Below, one piece after another: positions 55,600 to 63,366 of a stretch of 64,000 bases of DNA. The notes below the pieces were generated by a model. That model was not told where the DNA came from. It did no database searches and was given only the letters and a program-made list of their open reading frames with translations. Each line of letters opens with the position of its first letter. Positions within the stretch are counted from its first letter, which is position 1. This DNA is from Methylacidimicrobium sp. B4 (lineage in GTDB: Bacteria > Verrucomicrobiota > Verrucomicrobiia > Methylacidiphilales > Methylacidiphilaceae), in contig NZ_CP066203.1 in NCBI RefSeq assembly GCF_017310545.1, positions 434,001 through 498,000 of the forward strand. The letters run 5' to 3'. Position numbers and translations under genes: made by a program.

Positions 55600-55795
55600 A
55601 CTACGTTTACCCCGCTTTTCGCCACGAGCGTCGGGAGCAGCGCCTGCACGGTGTCGAAGGTCTCGCGGTCGATGATCGGCGGGCCCGGAACCGTGACGAT
55701 CTCGCTGACCGGCTTCAACTTTTTGGCCTTGGATCGCTTGTTGAACTCGTGCTCGCCCATATAGGTGCGGCGCGTCAGGATGCGGTGAACCTGAC
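55600..55795 (-). pseudogene. Large serine recombinase, 3' fragment (separated from 57232-57928)
   Basis: Minus-strand fragment reading VHRILTRRTYMGEHEFNKRS, then KPVSEIVTVPGPPIIDRETF and DTVQALLPTLVAKSG, which matches the start of the recombinase domain of site-specific serine recombinases. It runs into tRNA-Ser with no stop of its own family. The zinc ribbon and C-terminal part are missing. It is the continuation of the N-terminal half found beyond the inserted TnpB element. Confidence 0.75.
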
Positions 55796-57231
55796 CGGGT
55801 GTGCGACAAGCCCCGTCCTTCCGGGCGGGGAAGGATAGCGCGGTCGTCCTTGGCTTTGGCTGGGTGTCTGTTGCTGGATGGACTCGTCACTGGACATTCC
55901 ACGGAGACCAGGGAACGTTTGCATCCATCATGATACACCCGTATGATTGAGCGCATGCGGCGGCTGCAAGCCTTCAGGTTTCAACTGCGGCCAGACGGCC
56001 AGCAAGAGCGGCAAATGCGCCGCTTCGCTGGCTCGTGTCGGGTTGTGTTCAACGAGGCGTTGAACTTGCAGATGGCGCGTTACGATGCCGGAGAGAAGAG
56101 GCTCGGTTACGCCGGGCTGTGCAAGGAGCTTACGAAATGGCGTAACGGCGATCCCATGCCTTCCGGGCGTGTCGCGCCTTGGCTGGCCGATGCGCCCGTT
56201 CATCCCTTGCCACAGGCGCTCAAGGACTTGGAGCGGGCCTACAGTAACTTTTTTGCCAAGCGGGCCGACTTCCCGCGCTTCAAGAGGAAGGGCCAGTCGG
56301 ATCGCTTCCGTTACCCCGACCCGAAGCAGATCAAGCTCGACCAGGCGAATGGCCGCCTGTTCCTGCCCAAGCTCGGCTGGCTGCGCTATCGCCTCAGCCG
56401 GGACGTGTTGGGAGAAGTGAGGAGCGTCACCGTCAGCCAGTCCTGCGGCAAGTGGCACGCGAGCATCCTGGCCGAGCGCGAAGTCGAGCAACCCATCCCG
56501 AAGGGCGGCGCGGTCGGCATCGACATGGGCGTGGCGCGGTTCGCCACGCTTTCGGATGGCACGTTCTATGCGCCGCTCAACAGCTTCAAGCGGCATGAAA
56601 CCGCCCTGCGCAAGGCGCAGCAGGCCATGAGCCGCAAGGTCAAGTTCAGCAACAACTGGAAGAAGGCCAAGGCCCGAATCCAGAAGATTCATTCCCGCAT
56701 CGGCAATGCCCGCCGCGACTCCCTGCACAAAGTCACGACCACGATCAGCAAAAACCACGCGATGGCGTGCATTGAGGAGTTGCAGGTGCGGAACATGTCC
56801 CAGTCGGCTTCGGGCACGGCGGATGCACCGGGAAGAAACGTTCGGGCCAAGTCTGGACTGAACAAGTCCATCCTCGACCAAGGCTGGTTCGAGTTCCGGC
56901 GGCAGCTGGAGTACAAGATGGAGTGGAGAGGCGGCCGCCTTCTGGTCGTGCCGCCGCGGAACACGAGCCGGGCTTGTCCGTGTTGCGGCCATGGGTCGGC
57001 GGACAACCGTCGGACGCAAGCCCGGTTCGAGTGCGTGGAGTGCGGTTTTGAGGAAAACGCCGATTTGGTCGGCGCGATCCATGTTTTAAGGGCGGGACAC
57101 GCCCGGATCGCCTGTGAAGTGAGCGGCATCGAGCCGCCAGCAGCAGGAACCCACCGAAGCGGCTCATTCCGGTTTAAGCCCGGATTGAGCGCCGTAGGAA
57201 TCTCCGGAATTTAGGCCGGGGAGGATGTCAA
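55796..57231 (+). mobile_element. TnpB-only IS605-type element (IS1341-like)
   Basis: Boundaries are deduced from the target gene. Joining the base before 55796 to 57232 gives a continuous recombinase frame reading RWGIGQVHRILTRRTYMGEH. The left end carries a hairpin (CCCCGTCC-TTCC-GGGCGGGG at about 55811-55830). The right end has a smaller stem around TCCGGAATTTAGGCCGGGGA and closes in GGATGTCAA, typical of such elements. No Y1 transposase gene is present, so mobility would need one elsewhere. No target duplication is seen, as expected for this family. Confidence 0.85.
55943..57214 (+). CDS. tnpB: RNA-guided nuclease-type TnpB (IS605 OrfB family)
   Basis: A 423-residue TnpB. The RuvC Asp is in AVGIDMGVARFATLS (near residue 193), the Glu in ACIEELQVRNMS, and the zinc ribbon is CPCC followed by CVEC. 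The last motif ENADLVGAIHVLRAG has the third Asp; the usual Asn of the DxNAAxN-like motif is His. The N-terminal segment RRLQAFRFQLRPDGQQERQM is typical. All catalytic residues seem present, so it may be active. The 3' end and right end probably encode its guide RNA. It interrupts a serine recombinase. Confidence 0.93.
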   Translation: MIERMRRLQAFRFQLRPDGQQERQMRRFAGSCRVVFNEALNLQMARYDAGEKRLGYAGLCKELTKWRNGDPMPSGRVAPWLADAPVHPLPQALKDLERAYSNFFAKRADFPRFKRKGQSDRFRYPDPKQIKLDQANGRLFLPKLGWLRYRLSRDVLGEVRSVTVSQSCGKWHASILAEREVEQPIPKGGAVGIDMGVARFATLSDGTFYAPLNSFKRHETALRKAQQAMSRKVKFSNNWKKAKARIQKIHSRIGNARRDSLHKVTTTISKNHAMACIEELQVRNMSQSASGTADAPGRNVRAKSGLNKSILDQGWFEFRRQLEYKMEWRGGRLLVVPPRNTSRACPCCGHGSADNRRTQARFECVECGFEENADLVGAIHVLRAGHARIACEVSGIEPPAAGTHRSGSFRFKPGLSAVGISGI

Positions 57232-57928
57232 CGATGCCCCAGCGCCCGCCGTCACGGGTGAAGATGCGGCGGCTGTTGAGGTAGCCGACGATGTTCTTCA
57301 CGCCCATCTGGCCAAGCGCGTCATCGCCTTCCAGCGCGAGGCGATCGATCAGCCGCACGGTGCCGCCGTGCAACAGGTCGATCTCCAGCTTCTTCTTGGT
57401 CTTGGCCCCGCGCTGCTCGGCCGCGACGGCGCGATAGCCGATGGGGGGAAGCGAGCCGTTCCGGAAGCCTTGCCGGGCGTTTTCCTTCAAGGCCCGCATG
57501 ACGTGCTTGGCGTTCTCCTTCGACTGATATTCATCGAAGAGCGCCATGATCTGCCGCATCATGACGTGCATGGGGTCGTCGCCCATCTCCTGAGTAATGG
57601 AGACGAGCTTGACGCCAATCTTCGCCAGCTTGCGGACGTAGAACTCCAGTTCGAAATGGTCGCGAAAAAAGTGTGAGAAGCTGTGGACCACCACCACGTC
57701 GAACGGCGCGGGCTTGGATGTGCCCGCCTCGATCATGCGTTGGAACTCGGGTCTGCGGTCGTTCGTGGCCGATGCGCCCGGCTCCACATAGGTCTCAACG
57801 CGTTGATAGCCGCGCGAGGCGCAATAGGCTTCGCCCGGGCGCTTCTGGTCGGGGATCGACACGTCATGCTCGGCCTGCCGCGCCGTCGAGACGCGCAGAT
57901 AGAGGGCGGCGCGTAGCGGCACGGTCAT
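57232..57928 (-). pseudogene. Large serine recombinase, 5' half, interrupted
   Basis: The N-terminal resolvase catalytic domain reads ALYLRVSTARQAEHDVSIPD with the catalytic Ser near residue 14. Further motifs are HSFSHFFRDHFELEFYVRKL and the link MQIMALFDEYQSKENAKHV-like stretch, then NARQGFRNGSLPPIGYRA. Homology breaks at WGIVD, where the TnpB element starts. The frame then runs on inside the element and stops at 57164. The 3' fragment lies at 55600-55795. The gene is dead unless the element is removed, and even then lacks its C-terminus. Related recombinases are frequent in Alphaproteobacteria. Confidence 0.85.
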
Positions 57929-57989
57929 GGGCGATCTCTCCTTCTCGAATCATGGCCCCGGCCCGCACCATCGGGCCGCATGGTCCCGC

Positions 57990-58298
57990 TCAGGCAGCCT
58001 TCTTCACGGGGCGCGCGCGCTCGACCCTTGCGCGCTCCTTGGGTGTGTTCATCACCTCCCAAAGATCGTTGCGTCGCTGCACGTTGAGCCAGAAGTCGGG
58101 GCTATTGCCGAACACACGGGCCAGGATCAGCGCCGTCGCGGCCGTCACGTTCCTGCGGTTGCTGCACAATTCGTTGACGTGTTTGCGCTGGACGCCCATC
58201 GCCTCGGCGAGCGCTCCCTGCGTCAGCCCCATCGGCTCCATGAACTCTTCAGTCAGTATCTCGCCGACGCTCGCCGGCTTGCGCTTGGTGGTCAGCAT
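57990..58298 (-). CDS. higA: HigA-type antitoxin
   Basis: XRE-family antitoxin of 102 residues from ATG 58298 (ATG 58316 is in frame). Helix-turn-helix: PMGLTQGALAEAMGVQRKHV followed by RRNVTAATALILARVFG, then PDFWLNVQRRNDLWE, typical of HigA/VapI antitoxins. It follows the higB toxin, the usual toxin-first order for hig. It would neutralise HigB and repress the operon at the upstream palindrome. Confidence 0.93.
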   Translation of the reverse strand: MLTTKRKPASVGEILTEEFMEPMGLTQGALAEAMGVQRKHVNELCSNRRNVTAATALILARVFGNSPDFWLNVQRRNDLWEVMNTPKERARVERARPVKKAA

Positions 58299-58312
58299 GA
58301 TTTGCCTCGCTC

Positions 58313-58609
58313 TCATCGGTAGCTGTGATCGTCCAGATAGATGCCGTCGGCCTCGCCGCGTTCACCATCCGAGCGAAAGACCAGCCGGTATTGCTTGCTG
58401 ACGCGGATCGAGTGGAGGCCTGCCAGATTGCCTTTCAGCTTCTCGAAATGGTTGCTGGGCGGCACACGCAAGTCGTGATCGGTCGTGGCGTCGTCGATCA
58501 TCTGGAGCTTGCGGAACAACCTGGCTTCCAGGTCGGATGGGATGTTGCGGGATTGGGCGTCGTCCACGAAGAAGGCCCGCAACCATTCATCCCGAAAGCC
58601 AACGATCAA
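58313..58609 (-). CDS. higB: HigB-type RelE-superfamily toxin
   Basis: Ribosome-dependent mRNA endonuclease toxin of 98 residues. It starts at TTG 58609 after AGAGAGGCGGG. The core motifs ARLFRKLQMIDDA, PPSNHFEKLKGN and SIRVSKQYRLVFR match HigB; the C-terminal DDHSYR is also typical. It overlaps or abuts higA. The pair probably arrived with mobile DNA, since it lies among element remnants. Confidence 0.93.
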   Translation of the reverse strand: MIVGFRDEWLRAFFVDDAQSRNIPSDLEARLFRKLQMIDDATTDHDLRVPPSNHFEKLKGNLAGLHSIRVSKQYRLVFRSDGERGEADGIYLDDHSYR

Positions 58610-58623
58610 CCCGCCTCTCTACT

Positions 58624-58660
58624 TATGAGTATATGTACCGCACTATAACTCATATTGCAA
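58624..58660 (-). promoter_or_regulatory. higBA promoter and HigA operator candidate
   Basis: An AT-rich inverted repeat (TATGAGT at 58624-58630 and ACTCATA at 58648-58654) lies 15 bases before the higB start. On the minus strand, a TTGCAA at 58660-58655 and TACATA at 58637-58632 are 17 bases apart and overlap the palindrome. This is the layout of an autoregulated toxin-antitoxin promoter. Confidence 0.5.
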
Positions 58661-58733
58661 TCCCGGGGCGGTTCACCGTGATCGATCTTGCCTCTTCGCT
58701 GTTTCCAGTGGGCACGGCCGAAAGATCCGCGCC

Positions 58734-59200
58734 GCAACGTTCCGGCCTTGAGGAACGCGGCAATTCTCAGGTGGCGGAAGCTCCGACAGCCTCTGGCCAT
58801 CCTTTGGGCAAGCTGGATCCGCCGGTGGGTCGCTTCGCGGGTTCCGTTGGTGATCTGATTCGGAAGAAGGGAGAGGATTCCTCGAGGTCTTCCTGCATCG
58901 TTTTAGGGAATCTTGGAAGGGAGCAAGCCGCCTGAGGTGGACCCACCGGAGCCACCAGCGAAGCTCGTGGGGATCCTCGTGACCTCGCTCCCCGCTTCTT
59001 GCCGGTAGCCCTTTTCCCCGTAATGCCCCACGACGCGCCAGAGCCGGGGATCCTGCTCCTCGAGCCTCTCGGCCATTGCGGAAACCGATATCTCCCGGGA
59101 AAGCATCCCAATGACCGCCTCCCTCGGGAGGGTAACCCCCCCCGCTCTCGCGCCAGGGAAGCTCCACCGGCCGAACCCCGTGCCCCAAACAGGCTTCTTG
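58734..59200 (-). pseudogene. ISL3-family transposase remnants
   Basis: Pieces of an ISL3 transposase in different frames. GHGVRPVELPW (about 59185-59155) is the N-terminal zinc-finger region. AVIGMLSREISVSAMAERLE with DPRLWRVVGHY (about 59115-59018) is the central part. QITNGTREATHRRIQLAQRM with ARGCRSFRHLRIAAFLKAG (about 58865-58735) is the C-terminal part. Frameshifts and an internal deletion remove most of the DDE domain. The remnant sits behind the truncated MazF-like gene. The longer frames here are patchwork and not real genes. Confidence 0.7.
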
Positions 59201-59214
59201 CCATCCCCCAACCT

Positions 59215-59319
59215 CGATTCTGTCCCATCGAATGGGCCGTCCTGCACGATGACCACAGGGAGCGGCTTGCCCGCATCATCCTTGTCGCCGGAAACGGTAC
59301 AGACCTCTCCCCGCCTCAT
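59215..59319 (-). pseudogene. Truncated MazF/PemK-type toxin
   Basis: Only about 35 N-terminal residues remain: MRRGEVCTVSGDKDDAGKPL followed by PVVIVQDGPFDGTES, the conserved start of PemK/MazF toxins. After that the frame enters ISL3 sequence. The start overlaps the stop of the upstream antitoxin gene (ATGA), the normal mazEF layout. The toxin is therefore probably inactive. Confidence 0.75.
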
Positions 59320-59540
59320 TCATCGTCCTCGTCAGACGCTGCGTCGATGAACGCCTGGTCCTCGGCCGCATGGGCGCCCGCCGCCACGGCAGGCGACTGC
59401 CGGTGCGCCTCCACCCGGAAGGACGATGCCCGCACGTCCGGCACCCAAACCTGGATCGGCCGCCGTCCCTGAGCGCGCAGCCGGTTGCGATGCTCACGAA
59501 GCTTCACCCGGGGGGGCTTCTCCCCTCTCTCCTGCTTCAT
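59316..59540 (-). CDS. MazE-type antitoxin (DUF3018), now without its toxin
   Basis: A 74-residue antitoxin from ATG 59540. Conserved features are VKLREHRNRLRAQGRRPIQV, WVPDVRASSFRVEAHRQS and the acidic end AAEDQAFIDAASDEDDE, all typical of the DUF3018 antitoxins paired with PemK/MazF toxins. The downstream toxin is truncated by ISL3 sequence, so this is an orphan antitoxin. A longer frame from 59660 adds nothing family-like. Confidence 0.85.
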   Translation of the reverse strand: MKQERGEKPPRVKLREHRNRLRAQGRRPIQVWVPDVRASSFRVEAHRQSPAVAAGAHAAEDQAFIDAASDEDDE

Positions 59541-59710
59541 GACCGGATCCTCCCAATGGCGCTCCCGCAACCTATCGCATCCGAGTCGAGCGTTGACGTT
59601 GCGTTGCCGGCCAAAGGCACCAAAAAGCCCAAACTCCTCTCTGGCATTCGAAGCGCGCACGGGGTAAACTTTTTTGCTGTATGGAAAATGCGGGTCCGCG
59701 GGGAGACGGC

Positions 59711-60220
59711 ATGGTTCGGTACTACTGGCGGCGGAGAATCACGGCCGACCTGATCGATGCCTTCGGTGCCTACTTCGTGGCCCTCGTGCTCTTTCAGCTC
59801 GAAGGCTTCGCTGCGACCTTCTACCTCTCCCACCATCATGAGGCGATCGCTACCTTCCGGGCGATCGGCATGCCGGCGGCCTTTATCCTCGGCCCCTGGG
59901 CCTATTTCGCTCTCTTGGAGCGGAGCTCGCATGGCGCCACGCAGGGAAAGACCTGGCTCAACCTTCGCGTCTATACCGCCGAGGGAGAACCGGTGACCTT
60001 GGTGCGTGCCACCCTCCGCCACCTCTGCCGGATCGCAGGGGCAATCCTGACGCTCTGGCCGCTCTTTCTTTCGGGAGCCAAGCTTCCGTCGCTCCTTCAC
60101 TGGGGTCTTTTGCTGCTGAGCATCCCGTCAGCCCTTTGGATCTACTACCGGTTCGTCGATCGCCTCTCCGGGACTCACGTCGTCCCTAGCGAATACCCTC
60201 CCCCACCGTCGCAAGGGTAA
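59711..60220 (+). CDS. RDD-family membrane protein
   Basis: A 169-residue inner-membrane protein with about three or four transmembrane segments. The RDD signature is relaxed here: RRITADLIDAFGAYFVALVL at the N-terminus and the conserved GATQGKTWLNLRVYTAEGEP loop in the middle. The start at 59711 is chosen for GGGGAGACGGC upstream; ATG 59681 is in frame but lacks such a site. RDD proteins are poorly understood and some act in sodium or proton transport. The 170-bp gap before it shows no other gene. Confidence 0.82.
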   Translation: MVRYYWRRRITADLIDAFGAYFVALVLFQLEGFAATFYLSHHHEAIATFRAIGMPAAFILGPWAYFALLERSSHGATQGKTWLNLRVYTAEGEPVTLVRATLRHLCRIAGAILTLWPLFLSGAKLPSLLHWGLLLLSIPSALWIYYRFVDRLSGTHVVPSEYPPPPSQG

Positions 60221-60272
60221 TCGGGGAAGGGGAAAGGAGATCGGAAAGCCGCGTGGCCGGTCGCGGTTCTGC

Positions 60273-60695
60273 TTATCCCGGCTTCACGACGACAAGGATC
60301 GCAATCGCGAGCACCGACAGGGCAATCAGCCCGGGCAACCAGCGCACGAACCCGGCAATCCGCGCCTCGGGATGGGACGACGCGCGGCGAAGCATCCCGG
60401 CCTGCATCCCATGCAGGCCCGAGAGGACAATCACGAAGACGAGCTTGGCCGAAAGCCACCCCGTCCGAAAGCTTCCGCTGAGGACGCCCAGCACGATCCC
60501 GAGCACCCAGGTCAGGATCAGTGCGGGCAGGACCACCCGACCGTCCCACGAGCGGATCGAGGCGACCAGCGCGCGGGAAGAGGAATCCAGGCCCGTCCGT
60601 GCTGCGGCAGCGAGCACGATCGACTGCGTGAAGAGGCCGCCGACCCAGACGAGGACCGACGCAACGTGCAGGGCCTTGAGCCAGAGGTAGGTCAA
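60273..60695 (-). CDS. HemJ/CopD-like four-helix membrane protein
   Basis: A 140-residue protein with four transmembrane segments. The opening YLWLKALHVASVLVWVGGLF carries a membrane His and resembles HemJ/CopD-type proteins, which bind haem or copper. SWDGRVVLPALILTWVLG and LSAKLVFVIVLSGLHGMQAG complete the pattern. HemJ oxidises protoporphyrinogen, but this short form is not clearly that enzyme. The TTG start at 60695 overlaps the upstream gene's stop. Confidence 0.65.
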   Translation of the reverse strand: MTYLWLKALHVASVLVWVGGLFTQSIVLAAAARTGLDSSSRALVASIRSWDGRVVLPALILTWVLGIVLGVLSGSFRTGWLSAKLVFVIVLSGLHGMQAGMLRRASSHPEARIAGFVRWLPGLIALSVLAIAILVVVKPG

Positions 60696-61024
60696 CGGCC
60701 CTCCCCCCTCGGTTCGCTGACGGTCACGACCAGCTCCTTCTGCTTGAGCAGAGGAGCGTTGAGAAAGACGCCGAAGGGGATGAAGGCCCCGATGAAGATG
60801 CGCACAAGCTCACCGCGAGACCAGCCTCCAGCGGAAGCAGCCGCAATCAGGCTCCAGAGAAAGAAGAGGAAAAAGAGGCCATGAACCGAGCCGACAACCC
60901 GGACGGCCATTGGATGGCCGAAAAGGTGCTTGGCGGGAACGGCCACGAAGAGGAGCAAAAGCAAGGTGAAGCCCTCGAGCAGCGAGGCGAGGCGCAGCCT
61001 CCGGATGAGCGTGCGATCAGGCAT
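60692..61024 (-). CDS. DUF3817 small membrane protein
   Basis: A 110-residue membrane protein with three transmembrane segments. LRLASLLEGFTLLLLLFVAV, PAKHLFGHPMAVRVVGSVHG and LFFLFFLW match DUF3817 proteins (YdzA-like). The function is unknown. The ATG at 61024 is used; a longer frame from 61150 adds no family similarity. It is co-transcribed with the HemJ-like gene by a four-base overlap. Confidence 0.75.
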   Translation of the reverse strand: MPDRTLIRRLRLASLLEGFTLLLLLFVAVPAKHLFGHPMAVRVVGSVHGLFFLFFLWSLIAAASAGGWSRGELVRIFIGAFIPFGVFLNAPLLKQKELVVTVSEPRGEGR

Positions 61025-61162
61025 GGCAACTCCTTCCCAAGCGTGTTCCCTTCTTTCCGGGTGCGGTTGATCAGTCAGCCCGCAAGCCCGCCGCGCACTA
61101 GATAAACCACGATCCCGGGCGACCGCCAGCCAAATAGTCTTCCCAGCCATTTGCTCCGGAGC

Positions 61163-62350
61163 TCACCCCTCCTCCTCGAACTCCCCGGGCTTGGCAATCT
61201 CGCGCTCGCCCTCCTTTCCCCCGGGGCCGACCCGCGGGAAGAGCCGGCTCGCCCCGATCACCGGGATCAGGGTGCTCAGGAGAATGGAGATCGTCACCTC
61301 CGAGTAGAGCCTCCTCCCCAAGATGCCGTTTGCCACGCCGTAGTGAGCGGCGATAAGGCCAAAGGTGAGCCCGCCGCTGGTCAGCAAGGAGCCGAAACAA
61401 GCCTCCTGCCGCGAGAACCGGAATGCCAGGAGCGTTGGCCAGACCGCGGTCATCTTGCTCAGGATTTTCACGCCGAAGAGCAGGCCGATGGGGAGCGCGC
61501 CGTAGAGAAGCGCATGGAGCGAAATGTGGAAGCCCGCCTTCATGAAAAAAAAAGGCGTGAGCAGCCCATACGCAAGCGAGCGCATCCGATAGACCAGTTG
61601 CCGATCGATGGCAAAGGATTTCGCGACGAGGACGCCGGCGATGTAGGCGGGCAGCACGGGCTCGGTCTGCGCGACCGAAGCGAGCGCTCCGAGAAGGGCG
61701 AGCATAAAGAAGAGGAACTTGATTTCCGGTTCGCTGACCGGACTTTGCCGCAGCCAGCGGAGCAGGGGTCCGAGCGAAAGCGGCAGCGCCAGAAGCAGGA
61801 GAAGAGCGACGAGGAGCAGAAGCAGCGAATGGGTCGACCAGTGCGTGAAGAAGAGGCCCAGGGCCAAGACCGAAGCAAAGTCGGTTACGAAGCAGCTCGT
61901 CAGGAGCAGCTGACCGAAGCGGCTCGACTCCATCCCCTTTTCGACCACGGTCGTATAGACGATCGCGACCGATGTGGTCGCCAGGGCGATCCCGGCGATG
62001 ATCGACTGCGCGGAGCTCCAGCCGAGAACGGAGTGCGCCAGCAGATAGATGAGGCCGAAGGGCAAGAGAAAGGAGAGGAAGCCGATGATGAGGCTGGAGG
62101 CCGCGTGGTGCCGGAACGAGCGGGGGTCGATCTCCGTCCCGGCAAGAAAGGCGAGCGTCACGCTTCCCATCCTCGCCAGAAAGACCATCCACTCGGTCGG
62201 TTGCTCCATTCCGAGGAAATGGCTCAGCCCGATTCCGACCAGAACCTCCATCAACGCAACCGAGACCCGAAGCTGGAGCGCGAGTACGGCTGCAAGAAAG
62301 GCCGCTCCCATCCAGATCGCAAGGAAGACCCAGGGGTTGTCGAGTGGCAT
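61163..62350 (-). CDS. CPA2-type monovalent cation/proton antiporter
   Basis: A 395-residue inner-membrane antiporter with about 12-13 transmembrane segments. RVSVALMEVLVGIGLSHFLG, FLAGTEIDPRSFRHH and the ion-binding region TSCFVTDFASVLALGLFF (with the TD pair) are family features. LPAYIAGVLVAKSF and GLLTPFFFMKAGFHISL follow. The C-terminus is short and lacks a TrkA-N domain. It probably exchanges Na+ or K+ for protons, which suits an acid-tolerant cell. Confidence 0.88.
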   Translation of the reverse strand: MPLDNPWVFLAIWMGAAFLAAVLALQLRVSVALMEVLVGIGLSHFLGMEQPTEWMVFLARMGSVTLAFLAGTEIDPRSFRHHAASSLIIGFLSFLLPFGLIYLLAHSVLGWSSAQSIIAGIALATTSVAIVYTTVVEKGMESSRFGQLLLTSCFVTDFASVLALGLFFTHWSTHSLLLLLVALLLLLALPLSLGPLLRWLRQSPVSEPEIKFLFFMLALLGALASVAQTEPVLPAYIAGVLVAKSFAIDRQLVYRMRSLAYGLLTPFFFMKAGFHISLHALLYGALPIGLLFGVKILSKMTAVWPTLLAFRFSRQEACFGSLLTSGGLTFGLIAAHYGVANGILGRRLYSEVTISILLSTLIPVIGASRLFPRVGPGGKEGEREIAKPGEFEEEG

Positions 62351-62484
62351 GCGGTCCTTTGCTGACCTTGCGGGAACCTTCGAATCGAAGAGGAGGTCGG
62401 CTTGCGGGTAGTGCTCAGGTTACGCAAATGTTTTATGAAGACATAGAGAAATCGCCTTTTTGAGGAGGCAGAAGCGGGCGAGCG

Positions 62485-62517
62485 GGCTCGATCGACCTTT
62501 TGGTCTTTTCCCGAGCC
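62485..62517. other. Compound stem-loop upstream of the L,D-transpeptidase gene
   Basis: GGCTCG (62485-62490) pairs with CGAGCC (62512-62517), enclosing a small GACC-TTTT-GGTC hairpin. It lies in the 203-bp gap between the divergent antiporter and transpeptidase genes, which otherwise shows no gene. Its role, for example as a leader structure, is unknown. Confidence 0.3.
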
Positions 62518-62553
62518 GCCGAATCCGATAGAAGAGTTCGACTCATCGCGACG

Positions 62554-63366
62554 ATGCGTATTTTTGGGCGTGGTTGGCTCGTTTTCGGTCTTGCCCTGTC
62601 GCTGCCGGCTCTCGCGCTCTTCCTCCCCGGTCCTTCCGCCTGGGCTCGGAAGACCCACTCGCGTTCCCGGAGCGCCGCCGCCCACCATCGGCTCCATCCG
62701 TCCGCTGCTCCCGAGCGGATCGTCAAGGTCTCTCTGGAAAATCGGGTCGTCTACGTGATGGAAGGCAACCGTCCGCTCCTGGTCGCCCCGACCTGCTCGG
62801 GCAAGCCCGGATATGCCACGCCCACGGGCCAATTTCGTGTCAGGGGCAAGGCCACGCGGCGCCGCTCGGGCAAGTATGGATTCTGGGTCAAGGAGAACCA
62901 GGCGGTCGAAGGGACAAAAGCCGGGGGACCTCCCGACAAGAACCCCGGGTGGAAGTATGTCGGCTACCCGATGCCCTTCTGGGTGGGGTTCCTGCCCGGC
63001 TACGGCTTTCACGAAGGATTCCTCTGGTCCTCTCCCGGAACACACGGCTGCCTCCACCTGACCGGCAGAGACGCCGAGCGCTTCTACGAGTTGATCGGCA
63101 GGGGGACGCGCATTTGCATTGCAAAGAGCCAGCCGGAGGATCAGACCCTCGGGAAAGGGCTTCGCCATCCCCAGGATGAAAAGGCGGCCGACCCTCCTTC
63201 GTCTTTCTTCCTCTCGGACAAGAGCTTCACCACTCCTTGGGAAGATCTCCTCAAGCCGGCCAACGGACTCGGAGCAGAGGAGCCGGACGCTACGACTCGT
63301 AAGGGGCAAGGACCGGATAAGAACCCAGGGACCGGCACCGGCTCGCCCGCCCCTCGGCCTTCCTGA
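62554..63366 (+). CDS. Exported YkuD-type L,D-transpeptidase-like protein
   Basis: A 270-residue exported protein. The start at 62554 gives a signal segment (WLVFGLALSLPALALFLPG). The YkuD domain spans about residues 55-190: VSLENRVVYVMEGNRPLLVA, TPTGQFRV, FHEGFLWSSPGTHGCLHLTG. The catalytic Cys is in THGCLH; the residue usually Arg (HGCxR) is His. Such enzymes make 3-3 crosslinks in peptidoglycan or attach proteins to it. The C-terminal third is disordered and overlaps the convergent pheA by 77 bases. Confidence 0.85.
   Translation: MRIFGRGWLVFGLALSLPALALFLPGPSAWARKTHSRSRSAAAHHRLHPSAAPERIVKVSLENRVVYVMEGNRPLLVAPTCSGKPGYATPTGQFRVRGKATRRRSGKYGFWVKENQAVEGTKAGGPPDKNPGWKYVGYPMPFWVGFLPGYGFHEGFLWSSPGTHGCLHLTGRDAERFYELIGRGTRICIAKSQPEDQTLGKGLRHPQDEKAADPPSSFFLSDKSFTTPWEDLLKPANGLGAEEPDATTRKGQGPDKNPGTGTGSPAPRPS

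Noticed and set aside
55083-55760. 225-codon minus-strand frame as one gene
   Set aside because: It strings together a recombinase fragment, the reverse of tRNA-Ser and the reverse of the lipoprotein gene. Only the recombinase part (to about 55600) is meaningful.
58903-59319. 138-codon frame as a complete MazF-like gene
   Set aside because: Only the first 35 residues are MazF-like; the rest is ISL3 transposase sequence entered through the truncation.
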